Positions 8,973-18,472 of a stretch of 64,000 nt of DNA are shown here, in pieces. The stretch lies in NCBI RefSeq assembly GCF_000716875.1, contig NZ_JNWQ01000018.1:1-64000 (forward strand), written 5' to 3'. Source of the stretch: Streptomyces novaecaesareae. GTDB lineage: Bacteria > Actinomycetota > Actinomycetes > Streptomycetales > Streptomycetaceae. Numbering within the stretch: position 1 is the stretch's first letter; every line of letters starts with the position of its first letter. A model generated the notes under the pieces. That model ran no database searches. It had not been told where the DNA came from and saw only the letters and a program-made list of their open reading frames with translations. The position numbers were made by a program, and so were the translations under genes.

Positions 8973-9776
8973 ATGCTCGTGACTCCTGCCGACAATCCGT
9001 ACGAAGAGCCCCGTTCGGGGCGGCTGACCGCCTGGGGCAACGCCCTGCTGGCGGGCCTGGTGGCACCCGACGACGCGGCCACGGCTGTGCTGGGCGCCGA
9101 TGAGAGCCACCGGGTGACCGGGCTGCCCGGGGACGAGCCGGGCGAGCAGCACGGGCTGACCTGGGCGCTGGGCCGGCTGCGGGTGCTCGGGGTGAAGGGC
9201 CTGCGCCTGGCGCTGCCCTCGGCCGGGCATCCGCTGGGGCTGAGCGGTCCGGCGCCGTTCAACGAGCGCGCCATGGCCGCGGGCGAGGCCGTCCTGGCGG
9301 TGGGCGTCCCGCTCGGGCTGGTGCCGGAGGTGGAGGTGTACGGCCCGGTCGGGGACCGCTCGGCGACCGTGCTGTGGCGCTGCTCCGAGGTCGTCGACGC
9401 GCCGCCGGCGGACGTGCCGTCGCTGCACGAGGCCGAGCGCGAGCTGGCGGACGGGCTGCGCGAGGCGACCGTCCTGCTCACCCGGCTCGACGTGGCCGGC
9501 GCCGGGCCGGAGGCCCTGCGCGCCCTGGAGGCGTACCGCCGACGCGGGCACGCCGAGCTGCTCGCGCCGGGTTACCCGCCGCGGGCCGTCCGGGTCCTGG
9601 AGTCGGCCCGCCAGGTGTCCGCCCTGCTGGCGATCGCCTCCGGCGGCCACGGCGCGGCCGTCAGTGCCTCCGAGATGGCCGCGCGGCAGTCCGTCCTGGC
9701 GCCGCTGCGGCGCACCGCCCGGCGGGCCCAGGTGGCCGCCTACAACGCCCTGGTGGACGAGCGCGAGTCGCACTGA
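8973..9776 (+). CDS. conserved hypothetical actinobacterial protein
   Basis: The 267-aa soluble protein is rich in Ala, Leu and Glu and has no motif I can name. It resembles, from memory, a conserved streptomycete protein of unknown function found divergent from an ABC ATPase. The central part (GLTWALGRLRVLGVKGLRLALPSAGHPLGL) is the best-ordered segment; the C-terminal third is predicted helical. There is no signal peptide or membrane helix. The message appears leaderless because a consensus -10 sits directly before the ATG. Function is not inferred. Confidence 0.8.
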   Translation: MLVTPADNPYEEPRSGRLTAWGNALLAGLVAPDDAATAVLGADESHRVTGLPGDEPGEQHGLTWALGRLRVLGVKGLRLALPSAGHPLGLSGPAPFNERAMAAGEAVLAVGVPLGLVPEVEVYGPVGDRSATVLWRCSEVVDAPPADVPSLHEAERELADGLREATVLLTRLDVAGAGPEALRALEAYRRRGHAELLAPGYPPRAVRVLESARQVSALLAIASGGHGAAVSASEMAARQSVLAPLRRTARRAQVAAYNALVDERESH

Positions 9777-9932
9777 CGGCCCGCCGGAGCCGCTCCGACA
9801 CCTGGCCGGAAACCGCCCCCGTACCCACTGCTCGACTCCCCACGGCGCCCCCTCCCCGCTCCGGTGTCATGTGCCGTGCCGCCGCGTGCTGCGGCGTCAG
9901 CGGCCACCCTTGCACACGACACTGACAATCCG

Positions 9933-10604
9933 TCAGGCGTGGGGGCCGGCGCCCTCCCGGGCCTCGCCGTTGCGCACGGCCCAGAGCGCGGCCTGGGTGC
10001 GGTCGGCGAGGTCCAGCTTCATCAGGATGTTGGAGACGTGGGTCTTCACCGTCTTCTCCGACAGGTGCAGGCTGCGCGCGATCTCCCGGTTGGAGCGGCC
10101 GTCGGCGATGTGGCCGAGCACCTCGCGCTCGCGCTCGGTGAGGGTGCCGCCGCGGCCCTGCGGCGCGCGCGGGCCGTCCTCGGAGAGCAGGGCCTCGGCC
10201 AGCTCCGGCTGGAGCAGCACGTGGCCGGCGTGCACCGAGCGGATCGCACCGGCCAGGGCCTCCGGGTCCACGTCCTTGTAGACGTACCCGGCGGCGCCGG
10301 CCCGCAGCGCGGGGACCATCGTGCGGTGCTCGGTGAAGCTGGTGACGATCAGGATCCGGGCCCGGCTGCCCTCCCCCTTGAGCGTGCGCAGCGCCTCGAT
10401 CCCGTCGACGCCGGGCATCTTGAGGTCCATCAGGACGACGTCGGGGTCCAGTTCGCGGGCCCGGTCGACGCCCTCCGCCCCGTCGGCGGCCTCCCCGACC
10501 ACCTCGATGTCGTCCTGGACCTCCAGGAAGGTGCGCAGTCCGCGCCGGACCACCTGGTGGTCGTCGACCAGCAGGACGCGGATCGACGGTGTGCTCTCAG
10601 GCAC
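9933..10604 (-). CDS. NarL/FixJ-type response regulator
   Basis: The 223-aa protein has an N-terminal receiver domain with acidic residues D14/D15, phosphoacceptor D60 (VVLMDLKMPG) and the K of YKDV near 110, then a LuxR-type HTH (about 152-215, LTEREREVLGHIADGRSNREIA). It is the partner of the sensor kinase encoded just upstream; the two genes overlap by 8 bp (10597-10604), indicating coupling. The GTG start lies inside the kinase gene. Confidence 0.94.
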   Translation of the reverse strand: MPESTPSIRVLLVDDHQVVRRGLRTFLEVQDDIEVVGEAADGAEGVDRARELDPDVVLMDLKMPGVDGIEALRTLKGEGSRARILIVTSFTEHRTMVPALRAGAAGYVYKDVDPEALAGAIRSVHAGHVLLQPELAEALLSEDGPRAPQGRGGTLTEREREVLGHIADGRSNREIARSLHLSEKTVKTHVSNILMKLDLADRTQAALWAVRNGEAREGAGPHA

Positions 10605-11805
10605 CGGGGACCTCCATCTCGACGAGCGTCCCCCGGCCGGGGGCCGACTCCAGGGTGAGCGTGCCGCCGACGGCGGCCGCGCGGTCGCGCATCGAGGCCA
10701 GGCCGAGGTGGCGGCCGGCCCGGCGGACGGATTCGGGGTCGAAGCCGTGCCCGTCGTCGTGCACCCGCAGTACGGCGCCGCGCGCGGGCGTCCCGGCCAG
10801 GGTGACGGTGACCCGGCGGGCGCCGGAGTGGCGCAGCGCGTTGTGCAGCGCCTCCTGGGCGACGCGCAGCAGGGCGGCCTCCTGGGCGGGCGGCAGGGCG
10901 CGGACGCCGTCGGCGGCGAAGGCGACGTCGGCGGTGTGCGCCCGGTCGAGGACCTGCACCTGGGAGGCGAGGGTGGCGCTCAGCCCGTCCTCCTCCAGCG
11001 CGGCCGGGCGCAGTTCGACCACGACGGCGCGCAGTTCGTCGGCGGCCTCGGCGGCCAGCCGGGCGACCTCGGCGAGTTCGGCCCGGGCCCGGGCCGGGTC
11101 GCGGTCGACGAGCTTGGCGGCGGCCTTGGCGGTCAGCCGCAGCGAGAAGAGCTTCTGCGAGACGGCGTCGTGCAGGTCGTGGGCGATCCGGGCGCGCTCG
11201 CCGGCCAGGGTGAGCTCCCGGCTGCGCTCGTACAGCCGGGCGTTGGACAGGGCGAGGGCGGCGTGCGCGGCGAGGATCCGCAGCAGTTCCTCGTCGTGGT
11301 CGGTGAACAGGCCGCCGATGCGCTTGTTGGCGAGGAAGATGACGCCCATCACCTGCGGTTCGTCCTCGGCCGCGTCGGTGTCCAGGATGGGCATGCCGAG
11401 GAAGGCGTCCATGTCGGGGTGGGCGGAGGGCCAGCCGCCGAAGGCCGGCGCCTTGCGGACGTCGGCGAGGCGGGTGGGTCCGGTCTCGTGGAGCATCGCG
11501 GCGAGCACCCCGTGCTGGCGGGGCAGCGGGCCGATCGCCCGCCACTGCTCGTCGGTGATGCCGTCGACCACGAACTGGGCGAAGCCGCCGTGGTCGTCGG
11601 GCACGCCCAGGGCGGCGTACTCGGCGCCGAGCAGGTCCCGGGCGGAGGCGGTGATGCGGCGCAGCACCTCGCGGACCTCCAGGTGCCGGCTCATGGCGAG
11701 GAGCGCCTGGCTGACGGCCTCGATCCCGGACAGGCAGGGCTCGCAGGCGGGCAACGGGCCGTGGTGGGCCCGGTGGTCCCGGTGGTCTCCGATGGTGCTG
11801 GACAT
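10597..11805 (-). CDS. GAF-domain sensor histidine kinase
   Basis: The 402-aa soluble kinase has a short Cys motif (CEPC, residues 21-24), a GAF domain (about 42-190), a HisKA_3 dimerisation helix with ERARIAHDLHD (probable phospho-His 212) and a HATPase_c domain with N box (EALHNALRH), DDGHGF and GLASMRDR. There are no transmembrane helices, so the signal is likely cytoplasmic; GAF kinases of this DevS/NreB-like class often sense redox or small ligands. Whether the CEPC pair binds a cofactor is open. A TAGTTT -10 lies 6 nt before the ATG, suggesting a leaderless message. Confidence 0.92.
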   Translation of the reverse strand: MSSTIGDHRDHRAHHGPLPACEPCLSGIEAVSQALLAMSRHLEVREVLRRITASARDLLGAEYAALGVPDDHGGFAQFVVDGITDEQWRAIGPLPRQHGVLAAMLHETGPTRLADVRKAPAFGGWPSAHPDMDAFLGMPILDTDAAEDEPQVMGVIFLANKRIGGLFTDHDEELLRILAAHAALALSNARLYERSRELTLAGERARIAHDLHDAVSQKLFSLRLTAKAAAKLVDRDPARARAELAEVARLAAEAADELRAVVVELRPAALEEDGLSATLASQVQVLDRAHTADVAFAADGVRALPPAQEAALLRVAQEALHNALRHSGARRVTVTLAGTPARGAVLRVHDDGHGFDPESVRRAGRHLGLASMRDRAAAVGGTLTLESAPGRGTLVEMEVPGA

Positions 11806-12107
11806 ACCGCCAAACTACCGCCGCGGCCGGGGCGGTCGCGTCCGCCTGCGGCCGCCCCGGCCGCAGGTCCGGGGACCTAGTCCGCTGGGCCCGCCCGCCC
11901 CGAGCCGAAGGGGCGCGCCGGTGCCGAAAGGGAGAAGCGAGGAGGCCCCGAGATGGGGGTACCCCCGGCCGAAGGCTGGGGGACAGGGGCATCGGAGCGC
12001 CGACCGTCGGCACCGGGTCCGAGCGCCCCGGAGGCGAGCGGGCGAATAACTGAAGGGCGGCCCTCCCCGGGTGGGGAGGGCCGCCCTTCAGGCATCCGGT
12101 CCGGGCA
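11806..12107. other. 302-bp intergenic region
   Basis: It contains the -10 of the kinase gene (TAGTTT, 11817-11812 on the minus strand, 6 nt before its ATG) and the terminator of the FHA-ABC gene at 12051-12090. Between them is GC-rich sequence in which I see no gene. Confidence 0.6.
12051..12090 (-). terminator. terminator of the FHA-ABC gene
   Basis: Perfect 18-bp arms (12051-12068 and 12073-12090) around a 4-nt loop, 18 nt beyond the stop codon at 12108. Confidence 0.9.
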
Positions 12108-14705
12108 TCAGCCCTTCTGCATGACCTCCGGCTCGTGCCGGCGCTGGAGCCGGGTCACGATGACGCCGATCACGACCGAGATCACGACCAGCACGCCCGC
12201 GTCGATCGACCACTGGGCGATGGTGTGGTCCCACAGCGGGTCGTACTTGGGGTTCTGGAAGTCCTTGTTCCAGGGGCCCATCAACTTCGACAGGTCGAGC
12301 GTGGTGGAGACGATGCCGGTGCCCCAGCGGGCGGGCATCAGCCAGGCGACCTGCTCCAGGCCGGGCTTGCTGAAGATCTGGAAGAGGCAGCCGGTGAAGA
12401 CGACCTGGACGATGGCGAACATGACCAGCAGCGGCATGGTCTTCTCGGCGGTCTTCACCAGCGCGGAGATCATCAGGCCGAACATCATCGCGGCGAAGCT
12501 CAGCAGGATCATGCCGATGGTCATCTCGATGATCGGCAGGTTCTTGACGATCAGGCCGTGCGCGGGGAGCTTGCGCGGCAGGAAGCCGACGGCGGAGATG
12601 ATGGCGCCCTGGATCACGCTGAAGATGCCCAGCACGATGATCTTGGACATCATGTACGCCGAGCGGGAGAGGCCGGTGGCCCGTTCTCGCTCGTAGATCG
12701 CCCGCTCCTTGATCAACTCGCGGACCGAGTTGGCCGCGCCGGAGAAGCAGGCGCCGATCGCCAGGATCAGCATGATCGTCGCGGCTCCGCTGTTGAGGCC
12801 GAGCTGCGACTTCGGGTTGGGCGCGAGCCCCGGCGCGTTGGGGATCAGCACGCTGACCGCGCCGATGACCGCGGGCAGCAGCACCGACAGCGCGAGGAAG
12901 CCGCGGTCCGAGGCGAGCACGGACATGTAGCGCCGCATCAGCGTCCACAGCTGGGAGCCCCAGCTCTGCGGCTTGGGCGGGCGGATCGCCTCCTGGGCCA
13001 CCTGGACGTGCTGCACCTCGCCCGCCTCCACGGTGGGGGCGGAGTACTGCTGGTAGTGCACCGAGCCGCGGTAGCGGCCGGCCCAGTCGTGGTCCGGGTA
13101 GTTCTCGAAGGCCTGGAAGACGTCGGCCCAGGTCTCGTACCCGAAGAAGTGCAGCGCCTCGTCCGGCGGGCCGAAGTAGGCCACCGAGCCGCCCGGCGCC
13201 ATCACCAGCAGCCGGTCGCAGAGCGCGAGTTCGGCCACCGAGTGGGTGACGACCAGGATGGTGCGGCCGTCGTCGGCCAGGCCGCGCAGCATCTGCATGA
13301 CCTCGCGGTCCATGCCCGGGTCGAGGCCCGAGGTGGGCTCGTCCAGGAAGATCAGCGAGGGCTTGGTGAGCAGCTCCAGGGCGACCGAGACGCGCTTCTG
13401 CTGGCCGCCCGAGAGCGCGGTGATCTTGTTGTCGGCGCGCTTGTCCAGGCGCAGCTCGTACAGCACCTCGTCGATCCGGGCGTCGCGCTCGCGGGCCTCG
13501 GTGTCGCCGGGGAAGCGCAGCCGGGCCGCGTACTTGAGGCCCTTCCGGACGGTGAGCTCACGGTGCAGGATCTCGGACTGCGGCACCAGGCCGATGCGCG
13601 AGCGGAGTTCGGCGAACTGCTTGTAGAGGTTGCGCCCGTCGTACAGCACCTCGCCGCGGTCGGCGGGGCGGTAGCCGGTGAGGGCGCGCAGCAGCGTGGA
13701 CTTGCCGGAGCCGGACGGGCCGATGACGGCGACCAGCGACTTCTCCGGGACGCCGAAGCTGACGTCGTTGAGCAGGATCTTCTTGGCGCCCTTGTGCTCG
13801 ACCTCGACGGTCAGGTGGCGGGCGGAGAAGGAGACCGCGCCGGTGTCGACGAACTCCTGCAGCTGGTCGCCGACCAGCACGAAGCTGGAGTGGCCGACGG
13901 TCAGCCGGTCCTGCGGGCCCATCAGCTGACGCTGCACCCGCTGGCCGTTGAGGAAGATGCCGTTGTGGCTGCCGAGGTCGACGATCTCGTAGCGGCCGTC
14001 CGGGAGCTGGCGCAGCTCGGCGTGGTGGCGGGAGACCTGGAGGTCGGACACGACGATGTCGTTGTCGAGCGCGCGACCGATCCGGGCGGTGCGCATCGAC
14101 GAGGTCAGGTTGCGGATCATCGTCGGCTGCGGGCCGCCGCCCCCGTGCTGCGGCGGGGGCGTGAAGCCCTGCTGCTGCGGGAAGCCCTGGTCCTGCGGGA
14201 AGCCGCCCTGCTGCGGCTGGGGCTGCGGCGCGTACGGCTGCTGCTGCGGGAACGCCTGCTGGGCCTGCGGCTGGCCCGCCCAGCCCTGCTGCTGCGGTGC
14301 CTGCTGCTGGTACGGGTCCTGCTGCTGCCAACCCGGCTGCTGCGGCGTCGGCACCGGGCCGCGGCTGGTCGCGGCCTCGTGGATCGGGGTGGCCTGCGGG
14401 GCCGCGGCGTGCGCGGGCGCGGAGAAGCCGAGCCGGGGGCCGTTCTCCGGGTTGCCCAGGTTGACCACGGCTCCGGGGAACAGCTGGGCCTGCATGGTGC
14501 GGGCGCCGGCCACGTACGTGCCGTTGGTGCTGCCGTGGTCGTCCAGCTGCCAACCGCTGCCGTTGAAGCTGATGGTCCCGTGGTGCCAGGAGACCCTGGC
14601 GTCGTCGAACGGGAAGTCCGACTGCGGGTTGCGCCCGATGGTGTAGGACCGCCCGGGCTCAAGAGTCCGCTGCTGTCCGTTGATCTCGATGACGAGTTGC
14701 GGCAC
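12108..14705 (-). CDS. double-FHA ABC transporter, ATPase fused to permease (Rv1747-like)
   Basis: The 865-aa fusion has, in order: FHA domain 1 (about 1-95, YTIGRNPQSD, HHG, STNGTYV), a Gln/Pro-rich linker (115-190), FHA domain 2 (about 205-285, IGRALDND, SRHHAEL, SHNGIFLNG), an ABC ATPase (Walker A GPSGSGKST 329-337, LSGGQ 431-435, Walker B LIFLDEP 451-457) and an ABC2-type membrane domain with six helices (about 600-860). The arrangement matches mycobacterial Rv1747, whose FHA domains bind threonines phosphorylated by Ser/Thr kinases, so export is probably under kinase control. The exported substrate is unknown. No kinase gene is adjacent. Confidence 0.93.
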   Translation of the reverse strand: MPQLVIEINGQQRTLEPGRSYTIGRNPQSDFPFDDARVSWHHGTISFNGSGWQLDDHGSTNGTYVAGARTMQAQLFPGAVVNLGNPENGPRLGFSAPAHAAAPQATPIHEAATSRGPVPTPQQPGWQQQDPYQQQAPQQQGWAGQPQAQQAFPQQQPYAPQPQPQQGGFPQDQGFPQQQGFTPPPQHGGGGPQPTMIRNLTSSMRTARIGRALDNDIVVSDLQVSRHHAELRQLPDGRYEIVDLGSHNGIFLNGQRVQRQLMGPQDRLTVGHSSFVLVGDQLQEFVDTGAVSFSARHLTVEVEHKGAKKILLNDVSFGVPEKSLVAVIGPSGSGKSTLLRALTGYRPADRGEVLYDGRNLYKQFAELRSRIGLVPQSEILHRELTVRKGLKYAARLRFPGDTEARERDARIDEVLYELRLDKRADNKITALSGGQQKRVSVALELLTKPSLIFLDEPTSGLDPGMDREVMQMLRGLADDGRTILVVTHSVAELALCDRLLVMAPGGSVAYFGPPDEALHFFGYETWADVFQAFENYPDHDWAGRYRGSVHYQQYSAPTVEAGEVQHVQVAQEAIRPPKPQSWGSQLWTLMRRYMSVLASDRGFLALSVLLPAVIGAVSVLIPNAPGLAPNPKSQLGLNSGAATIMLILAIGACFSGAANSVRELIKERAIYERERATGLSRSAYMMSKIIVLGIFSVIQGAIISAVGFLPRKLPAHGLIVKNLPIIEMTIGMILLSFAAMMFGLMISALVKTAEKTMPLLVMFAIVQVVFTGCLFQIFSKPGLEQVAWLMPARWGTGIVSTTLDLSKLMGPWNKDFQNPKYDPLWDHTIAQWSIDAGVLVVISVVIGVIVTRLQRRHEPEVMQKG

Positions 14706-14927
14706 TGCTCGCCTGCCCCGCTCTCTCGGTCCCCCGAATTGTGCCCCCGGCCGGGAGGGCGATGTTCCTGTGACTGACGGGGGGAATCATTCCAGCCCGC
14801 CGACCGTCGATGAAAGTCACCCCGGGTGACTGTGACCAGGCTGCTACCGGAGCCCTGACCCGCGGCGTCCCGCGAGGTGGGACAGGTGCTCTCGGCGCAC
14901 CGCGCGACGGGTAGCGTGGGAGGCACC

Positions 14928-16184
14928 ATGAACGCATCGCCCCTGGCCGCTGAGCCCCTCCCCGCCGCCCAGCACCGGACCGCGGACGAGCGCACCCTGC
15001 TCGTCAAGGTGTTCGGCAAGGACCGCCCCGGCATCACCGCCGGCCTCTTCGCGACGCTGGCCGGCTTCGGCGTCGACGTCATCGACATCGAGCAGGTCGT
15101 GACCCGTGGGCGCATCACGCTGTGTGCCCTGGTCACCCCGCCCACCGCCCCCGGTGCCGAGGGTGGGCTGCGGGCCACCGTCCACCGCTGGGCCGAGGCG
15201 CAGAAGCTCCAGGCCGAGATCCTCTCCGGCATCGGCGACAACCGGCCGCGCCGCGAGGGCCGTTCGCACGTCACGGTGCTCGGCAACCCGCTGACCGCCG
15301 CCGCCGTCTCCGCGCTGACCTCCCGGATCACCGCGGCGGGCGGCAACATCGACCGTGTCTTCCGACTCGCCAAGTACCCGGTGACGGCGGTCGAACTGTT
15401 CGTCTCCGGTGTCGCCACCGACGAACTGCGGGCCGAGCTGGCCCAGGAGGCGGCCGCCCAGCGGGTGGACGTCGCCGTGGTGGCGGCCGGGCTGGAGCGC
15501 CGGGCCAAGCGCCTGGTGGTCATGGACGTCGACTCCACGCTCATCCAGGACGAGGTGATCGAGCTGTTCGCCGCCCACGCGGGCTGCGAGGAGCAGGTCG
15601 CCGAGGTGACGGCGGCGGCGATGCGCGGCGAGCTGGACTTCGCCGAGTCGCTGCACGCCCGGGTGGCGCTGCTGGCCGGGCTGGACGCCTCGGTGACCGA
15701 GAAGGTCCGCGCGGAGGTCCGCTTCACGCCGGGCGCGCGCACCCTGATCCGTACGCTGCAGCGCCTGGGCTTCCAGGTCGCGGTGGTGTCCGGCGGGTTC
15801 ACCCAGGTCACCGACCACCTGGTGGCGGAGCTGGGGCTGGACTTCGCGGCCGCCAACACCCTGGAGGTGGTGGACGGCAAGTTCACCGGCCGGGTGGTCG
15901 GCGAGATCGTGGACCGGGCCGGCAAGGCCCGCTGGCTGGCCCGCTTCGCCGAGCAGGCGAAGGTGCCGCTGGAGCAGACGGTGGCGATCGGCGACGGCGC
16001 CAACGACCTGGACATGCTGAACGCGGCCGGGCTCGGGGTGGCCTTCAACGCCAAGCCGGTGGTGCGCGAGGCCGCCGACACCGCGGTGAACGTGCCGTTC
16101 CTGGACACCGTGCTGTACCTGCTGGGCATCACCCGTGAGGAGGTCGAGGCGGCCGACGCGCTGCACGGCACCCCCACCGAGTGA
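14928..16184 (+). CDS. serB: phosphoserine phosphatase SerB with ACT domains
   Basis: The enzyme releases serine from O-phosphoserine, the last step of serine synthesis. The 418-aa protein has an N-terminal ACT-like region (about 22-185, two ACT modules, GKDRPGITAGLFATL) and a HAD phosphatase domain with nucleophile motif DVDST (200-204), SGGFT and GDGANDLDM near 360. The fused ACT domains suggest allosteric serine control, as in mycobacterial SerB2. I use ATG 14928 because GGGAGG lies 4-5 nt upstream; an in-frame ATG 17 codons earlier lacks one. The gene ends at a 46-bp palindromic terminator. Confidence 0.94.
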   Translation: MNASPLAAEPLPAAQHRTADERTLLVKVFGKDRPGITAGLFATLAGFGVDVIDIEQVVTRGRITLCALVTPPTAPGAEGGLRATVHRWAEAQKLQAEILSGIGDNRPRREGRSHVTVLGNPLTAAAVSALTSRITAAGGNIDRVFRLAKYPVTAVELFVSGVATDELRAELAQEAAAQRVDVAVVAAGLERRAKRLVVMDVDSTLIQDEVIELFAAHAGCEEQVAEVTAAAMRGELDFAESLHARVALLAGLDASVTEKVRAEVRFTPGARTLIRTLQRLGFQVAVVSGGFTQVTDHLVAELGLDFAAANTLEVVDGKFTGRVVGEIVDRAGKARWLARFAEQAKVPLEQTVAIGDGANDLDMLNAAGLGVAFNAKPVVREAADTAVNVPFLDTVLYLLGITREEVEAADALHGTPTE

Positions 16185-16218
16185 CGGACCCTCCCGGGCT
16201 CCCGAGGAGGGCCCACGG

Positions 16219-16264
16219 ACGGACGTGAGGGCGCGCGGATCGATCCGCGCGCCCTCACGTCCGT
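16219..16264. terminator. bidirectional terminator between serB and the phosphatase gene
   Basis: A 46-bp perfect palindrome with 23-bp arms and no spacer, located between convergent genes and equally placed to stop both. Confidence 0.92.
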
Positions 16265-16292
16265 TCCGGACGTCAATCCCGCGTTCCCGAGG

Positions 16293-16820
16293 TCAGTCCT
16301 GCGGCGTGTAGTACGAGACCAGCTCGGCCACGCCCGGCTCGACGCCCTTCCACGAGCCGTCGAAGCTGAGCACCGCGATCGCCGCCGTCGGGAAGCCGCC
16401 GAGGCGCAGCCGCTCCAGCGCGTCCCGGTCGCCCGCGTCCCCCGCCAGCACCTGGGTCAGCCCCAGCACCCCGGGGTTGTGGCCGACCAGCACCACGTCC
16501 GCGTACTCCTCCGGGGTCTCCTGGAGGACGGCGATGATCTCGCCGGGGCTGGCCTCGTAGATCCGGTCCTCGTAGACGGTCTTGCGGGCCCGCTTGGGCA
16601 ACTCGTGCGCCGCCAGCTTCCACGTCTCGCGGGTGCGCAGGGCGGTGGAGCAGAGCACGTAGTCGGGATTGATGCCGGAGTCGACCAGCCAGCGGCCGGC
16701 GTCCGGGGCCTGGTGGCGGCCCCGGTCGGCCAGCGGCCGCTCATGGTCGTCCACGCCGTTCGGCCAGTCGGCCTTGGCATGGCGGAGAACGATGATCCTG
16801 CGGGGCGTGTCGGCGCTCAT
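16293..16820 (-). CDS. SixA-like histidine phosphatase
   Basis: The 175-aa protein is a single-domain histidine phosphatase with the catalytic LRHAKAD motif (RHA at 13-15), STALRTRET, and the second histidine in VLVGHNPG. The length and KADW context match the SixA branch (phosphohistidine phosphatases), although the substrate is not provable. I start at ATG 16820 (MSADTPRRIIVL); three codons upstream is another ATG with no better ribosome-binding site. Confidence 0.88.
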   Translation of the reverse strand: MSADTPRRIIVLRHAKADWPNGVDDHERPLADRGRHQAPDAGRWLVDSGINPDYVLCSTALRTRETWKLAAHELPKRARKTVYEDRIYEASPGEIIAVLQETPEEYADVVLVGHNPGVLGLTQVLAGDAGDRDALERLRLGGFPTAAIAVLSFDGSWKGVEPGVAELVSYYTPQD

Positions 16821-16943
16821 ACCCAGCAAGCTTGGCAGAAAAGCCGCCCGGGGGCGCGATGCTCCCGGATGCCGCCACTCGCAGGGGTGGCGGGTGCCGT
16901 CACGCCCCGTTCACCGGGGTGTCGGACGGCGGACGGTCGGCGG

Positions 16944-17066
16944 TCAGCCCATCGAGGTGGCGACGGAGGCGATGACCGCCACCAGCACCACGATGGCGGC
17001 GAAGGCCAGGGCGATACGGCCGAGCTGCTTGCGGCCGTCGGTCGGGTTCGGGTCGAGAACGGGCAT
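16944..17066 (-). CDS. SGM_5486-type transporter-associated small membrane protein
   Basis: A 40-aa ORF, starting MPVLDPNPTDGRKQLGR and then one hydrophobic helix (residues 17-37). The MPVLDPNP start and single helix match the small streptomycete proteins that occur beside CynX-type permeases. It lies about 100 bp downstream of such a permease gene on the same strand, fitting a role as accessory subunit, although this is inferred from conserved neighbourhood only. Confidence 0.8.
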   Translation of the reverse strand: MPVLDPNPTDGRKQLGRIALAFAAIVVLVAVIASVATSMG

Positions 17067-17168
17067 GTCGGGAATTCTCCCATCCCTGACACGCCCGTCC
17101 CGAGGTGGCCCCGCGTTCTTGGTCAGGCCTTGACCGGCCCCGCCGTGAGGCCTTGACCGGCCCCGCCG

Positions 17169-18467
17169 TCAGGCCTTGACCGGCCCCGCCGCCCGGAGCG
17201 CCTCGTCCTCGACGTGCCGGGGCATCGCGGCCCGCAGGCCGAACAGCATCTGCGGGACCAGCAGCACCGCGAGGAAGCCCAGCGGCCAGTACCACTCGCC
17301 GGTGACCTGGTAGATCCGGCCGATCAGGATCGGGCCGGGGATGGAGATCAGGTAGCCGACGCTCTGGGCGAAGGCGGACAGCTGCGCCACCCCGCCCGCC
17401 GTCCGGGCGCGCAGCCCGATCATCGTCAGCACCAGCGGGAAGGCGCAGTTGGACAGGCCCACCAGGACCGACCAGACCCAGGGCGCACCGGCCGGGGCGA
17501 GCGCCAGCCCGGCGTACCCGGCGATCCCGCAGGAGGCCAGCACCACCACGAACAGCCGCTGGTCGCCCCGGCGGGCGGCCAGGTTGGGCAGCACGAAGGA
17601 GACCGGCACGCCGATCACCATGGTCACCGCGAGCAGCACCCCGGAGGTGCCCTTGTCGATCCCGGCGTCCTGGAAGATCTTCGGCAGCCAGCCCATCACC
17701 ACGTACGCGCCGGTGGCCTGCAGGCCGAAGAAGCAGGCCATCGCCCAGGCCGTACGGCTGCGGGCGATCGGCAGCCTGGCCGGGGCCGCGGCCCCGCCGG
17801 CCCGCTCGCCGCGCTCGCGCCTGGTGATCAGCACCGGCAGCCAGAGCGCCAGCGCGAGCGCGCCGAGCGCGGCCCAGATGCCCAGGCCGTAGCGCCAGTC
17901 GCCGCCGAGGGAGCTGGTCAGCGGCACGGTGACGGCGGCGGCCAGCGCGGTGCCGGCGGACAGCGCCATCGAGTAGAGGCCGATCATCGGACCGACCTTC
18001 TGCGGGAAGTACCGCTTGATCACCACCGGGATCAGCACGTTGGAGACCGCCACCCCGGCCAGCGCGAGCGCGGTCAGCAGCAGGAACACCGCGGTGCCGC
18101 CGGCGAAGGAGCGGGCCAGCACGCCCGCGGTGATCGCACCCAGGCCGGCGGTGATCACCGCGATCGGGCCGATCCGCCGGGCCATCGCGGGCGCGGCGAA
18201 GCCGAACAGTCCGAAGCAGAGCGAGGGCACGGCGGTGAGCAGCCCGGCGAGGGTGGGGTTCATCCCGAGGTCGGCGCGGACCTGGTCGAGCAGCGGCCCG
18301 AGGCTGGTGACCACGGGGCGCAGGTTGAACGCGGCGGCGGCGATCGCGATGGCGAACAGCCAGCCCAGGTACCTGGTGGAGGGGGTGGAAGGGGCGGAAC
18401 CGGCGGGCCGCTCGGTCTGCGGCCGGGCCTCGTTCCGCGGGGAAGCGGCGGTGTCTGCTGCGGGCAT
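17169..18467 (-). CDS. MFS permease of the CynX/NimT family
   Basis: A 432-aa major facilitator with about 12 helices and the CynX hallmark FNLRPVVTSLGPLL in the first helix. Family members include the cyanate transporter CynX and nitroimidazole transporter NimT; no cyanase gene is here, so the substrate is unknown. The start ATG 18467 is chosen because a TATGAT -10 sits 7 nt upstream on the same strand, so the message would be leaderless; upstream in-frame ATGs at 18476 and 18479 lie inside that -10. The gene is divergent from a FadR-type regulator and has a palindromic operator over its promoter. Confidence 0.88.
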   Translation of the reverse strand: MPAADTAASPRNEARPQTERPAGSAPSTPSTRYLGWLFAIAIAAAAFNLRPVVTSLGPLLDQVRADLGMNPTLAGLLTAVPSLCFGLFGFAAPAMARRIGPIAVITAGLGAITAGVLARSFAGGTAVFLLLTALALAGVAVSNVLIPVVIKRYFPQKVGPMIGLYSMALSAGTALAAAVTVPLTSSLGGDWRYGLGIWAALGALALALWLPVLITRRERGERAGGAAAPARLPIARSRTAWAMACFFGLQATGAYVVMGWLPKIFQDAGIDKGTSGVLLAVTMVIGVPVSFVLPNLAARRGDQRLFVVVLASCGIAGYAGLALAPAGAPWVWSVLVGLSNCAFPLVLTMIGLRARTAGGVAQLSAFAQSVGYLISIPGPILIGRIYQVTGEWYWPLGFLAVLLVPQMLFGLRAAMPRHVEDEALRAAGPVKA

Positions 18468-18472
18468 ACGGG

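Noticed and set aside
9880..9896. Weak hairpin between 8973 gene and the response regulator
   Set aside because: Arms of only 6 bp, not enough to call a terminator.
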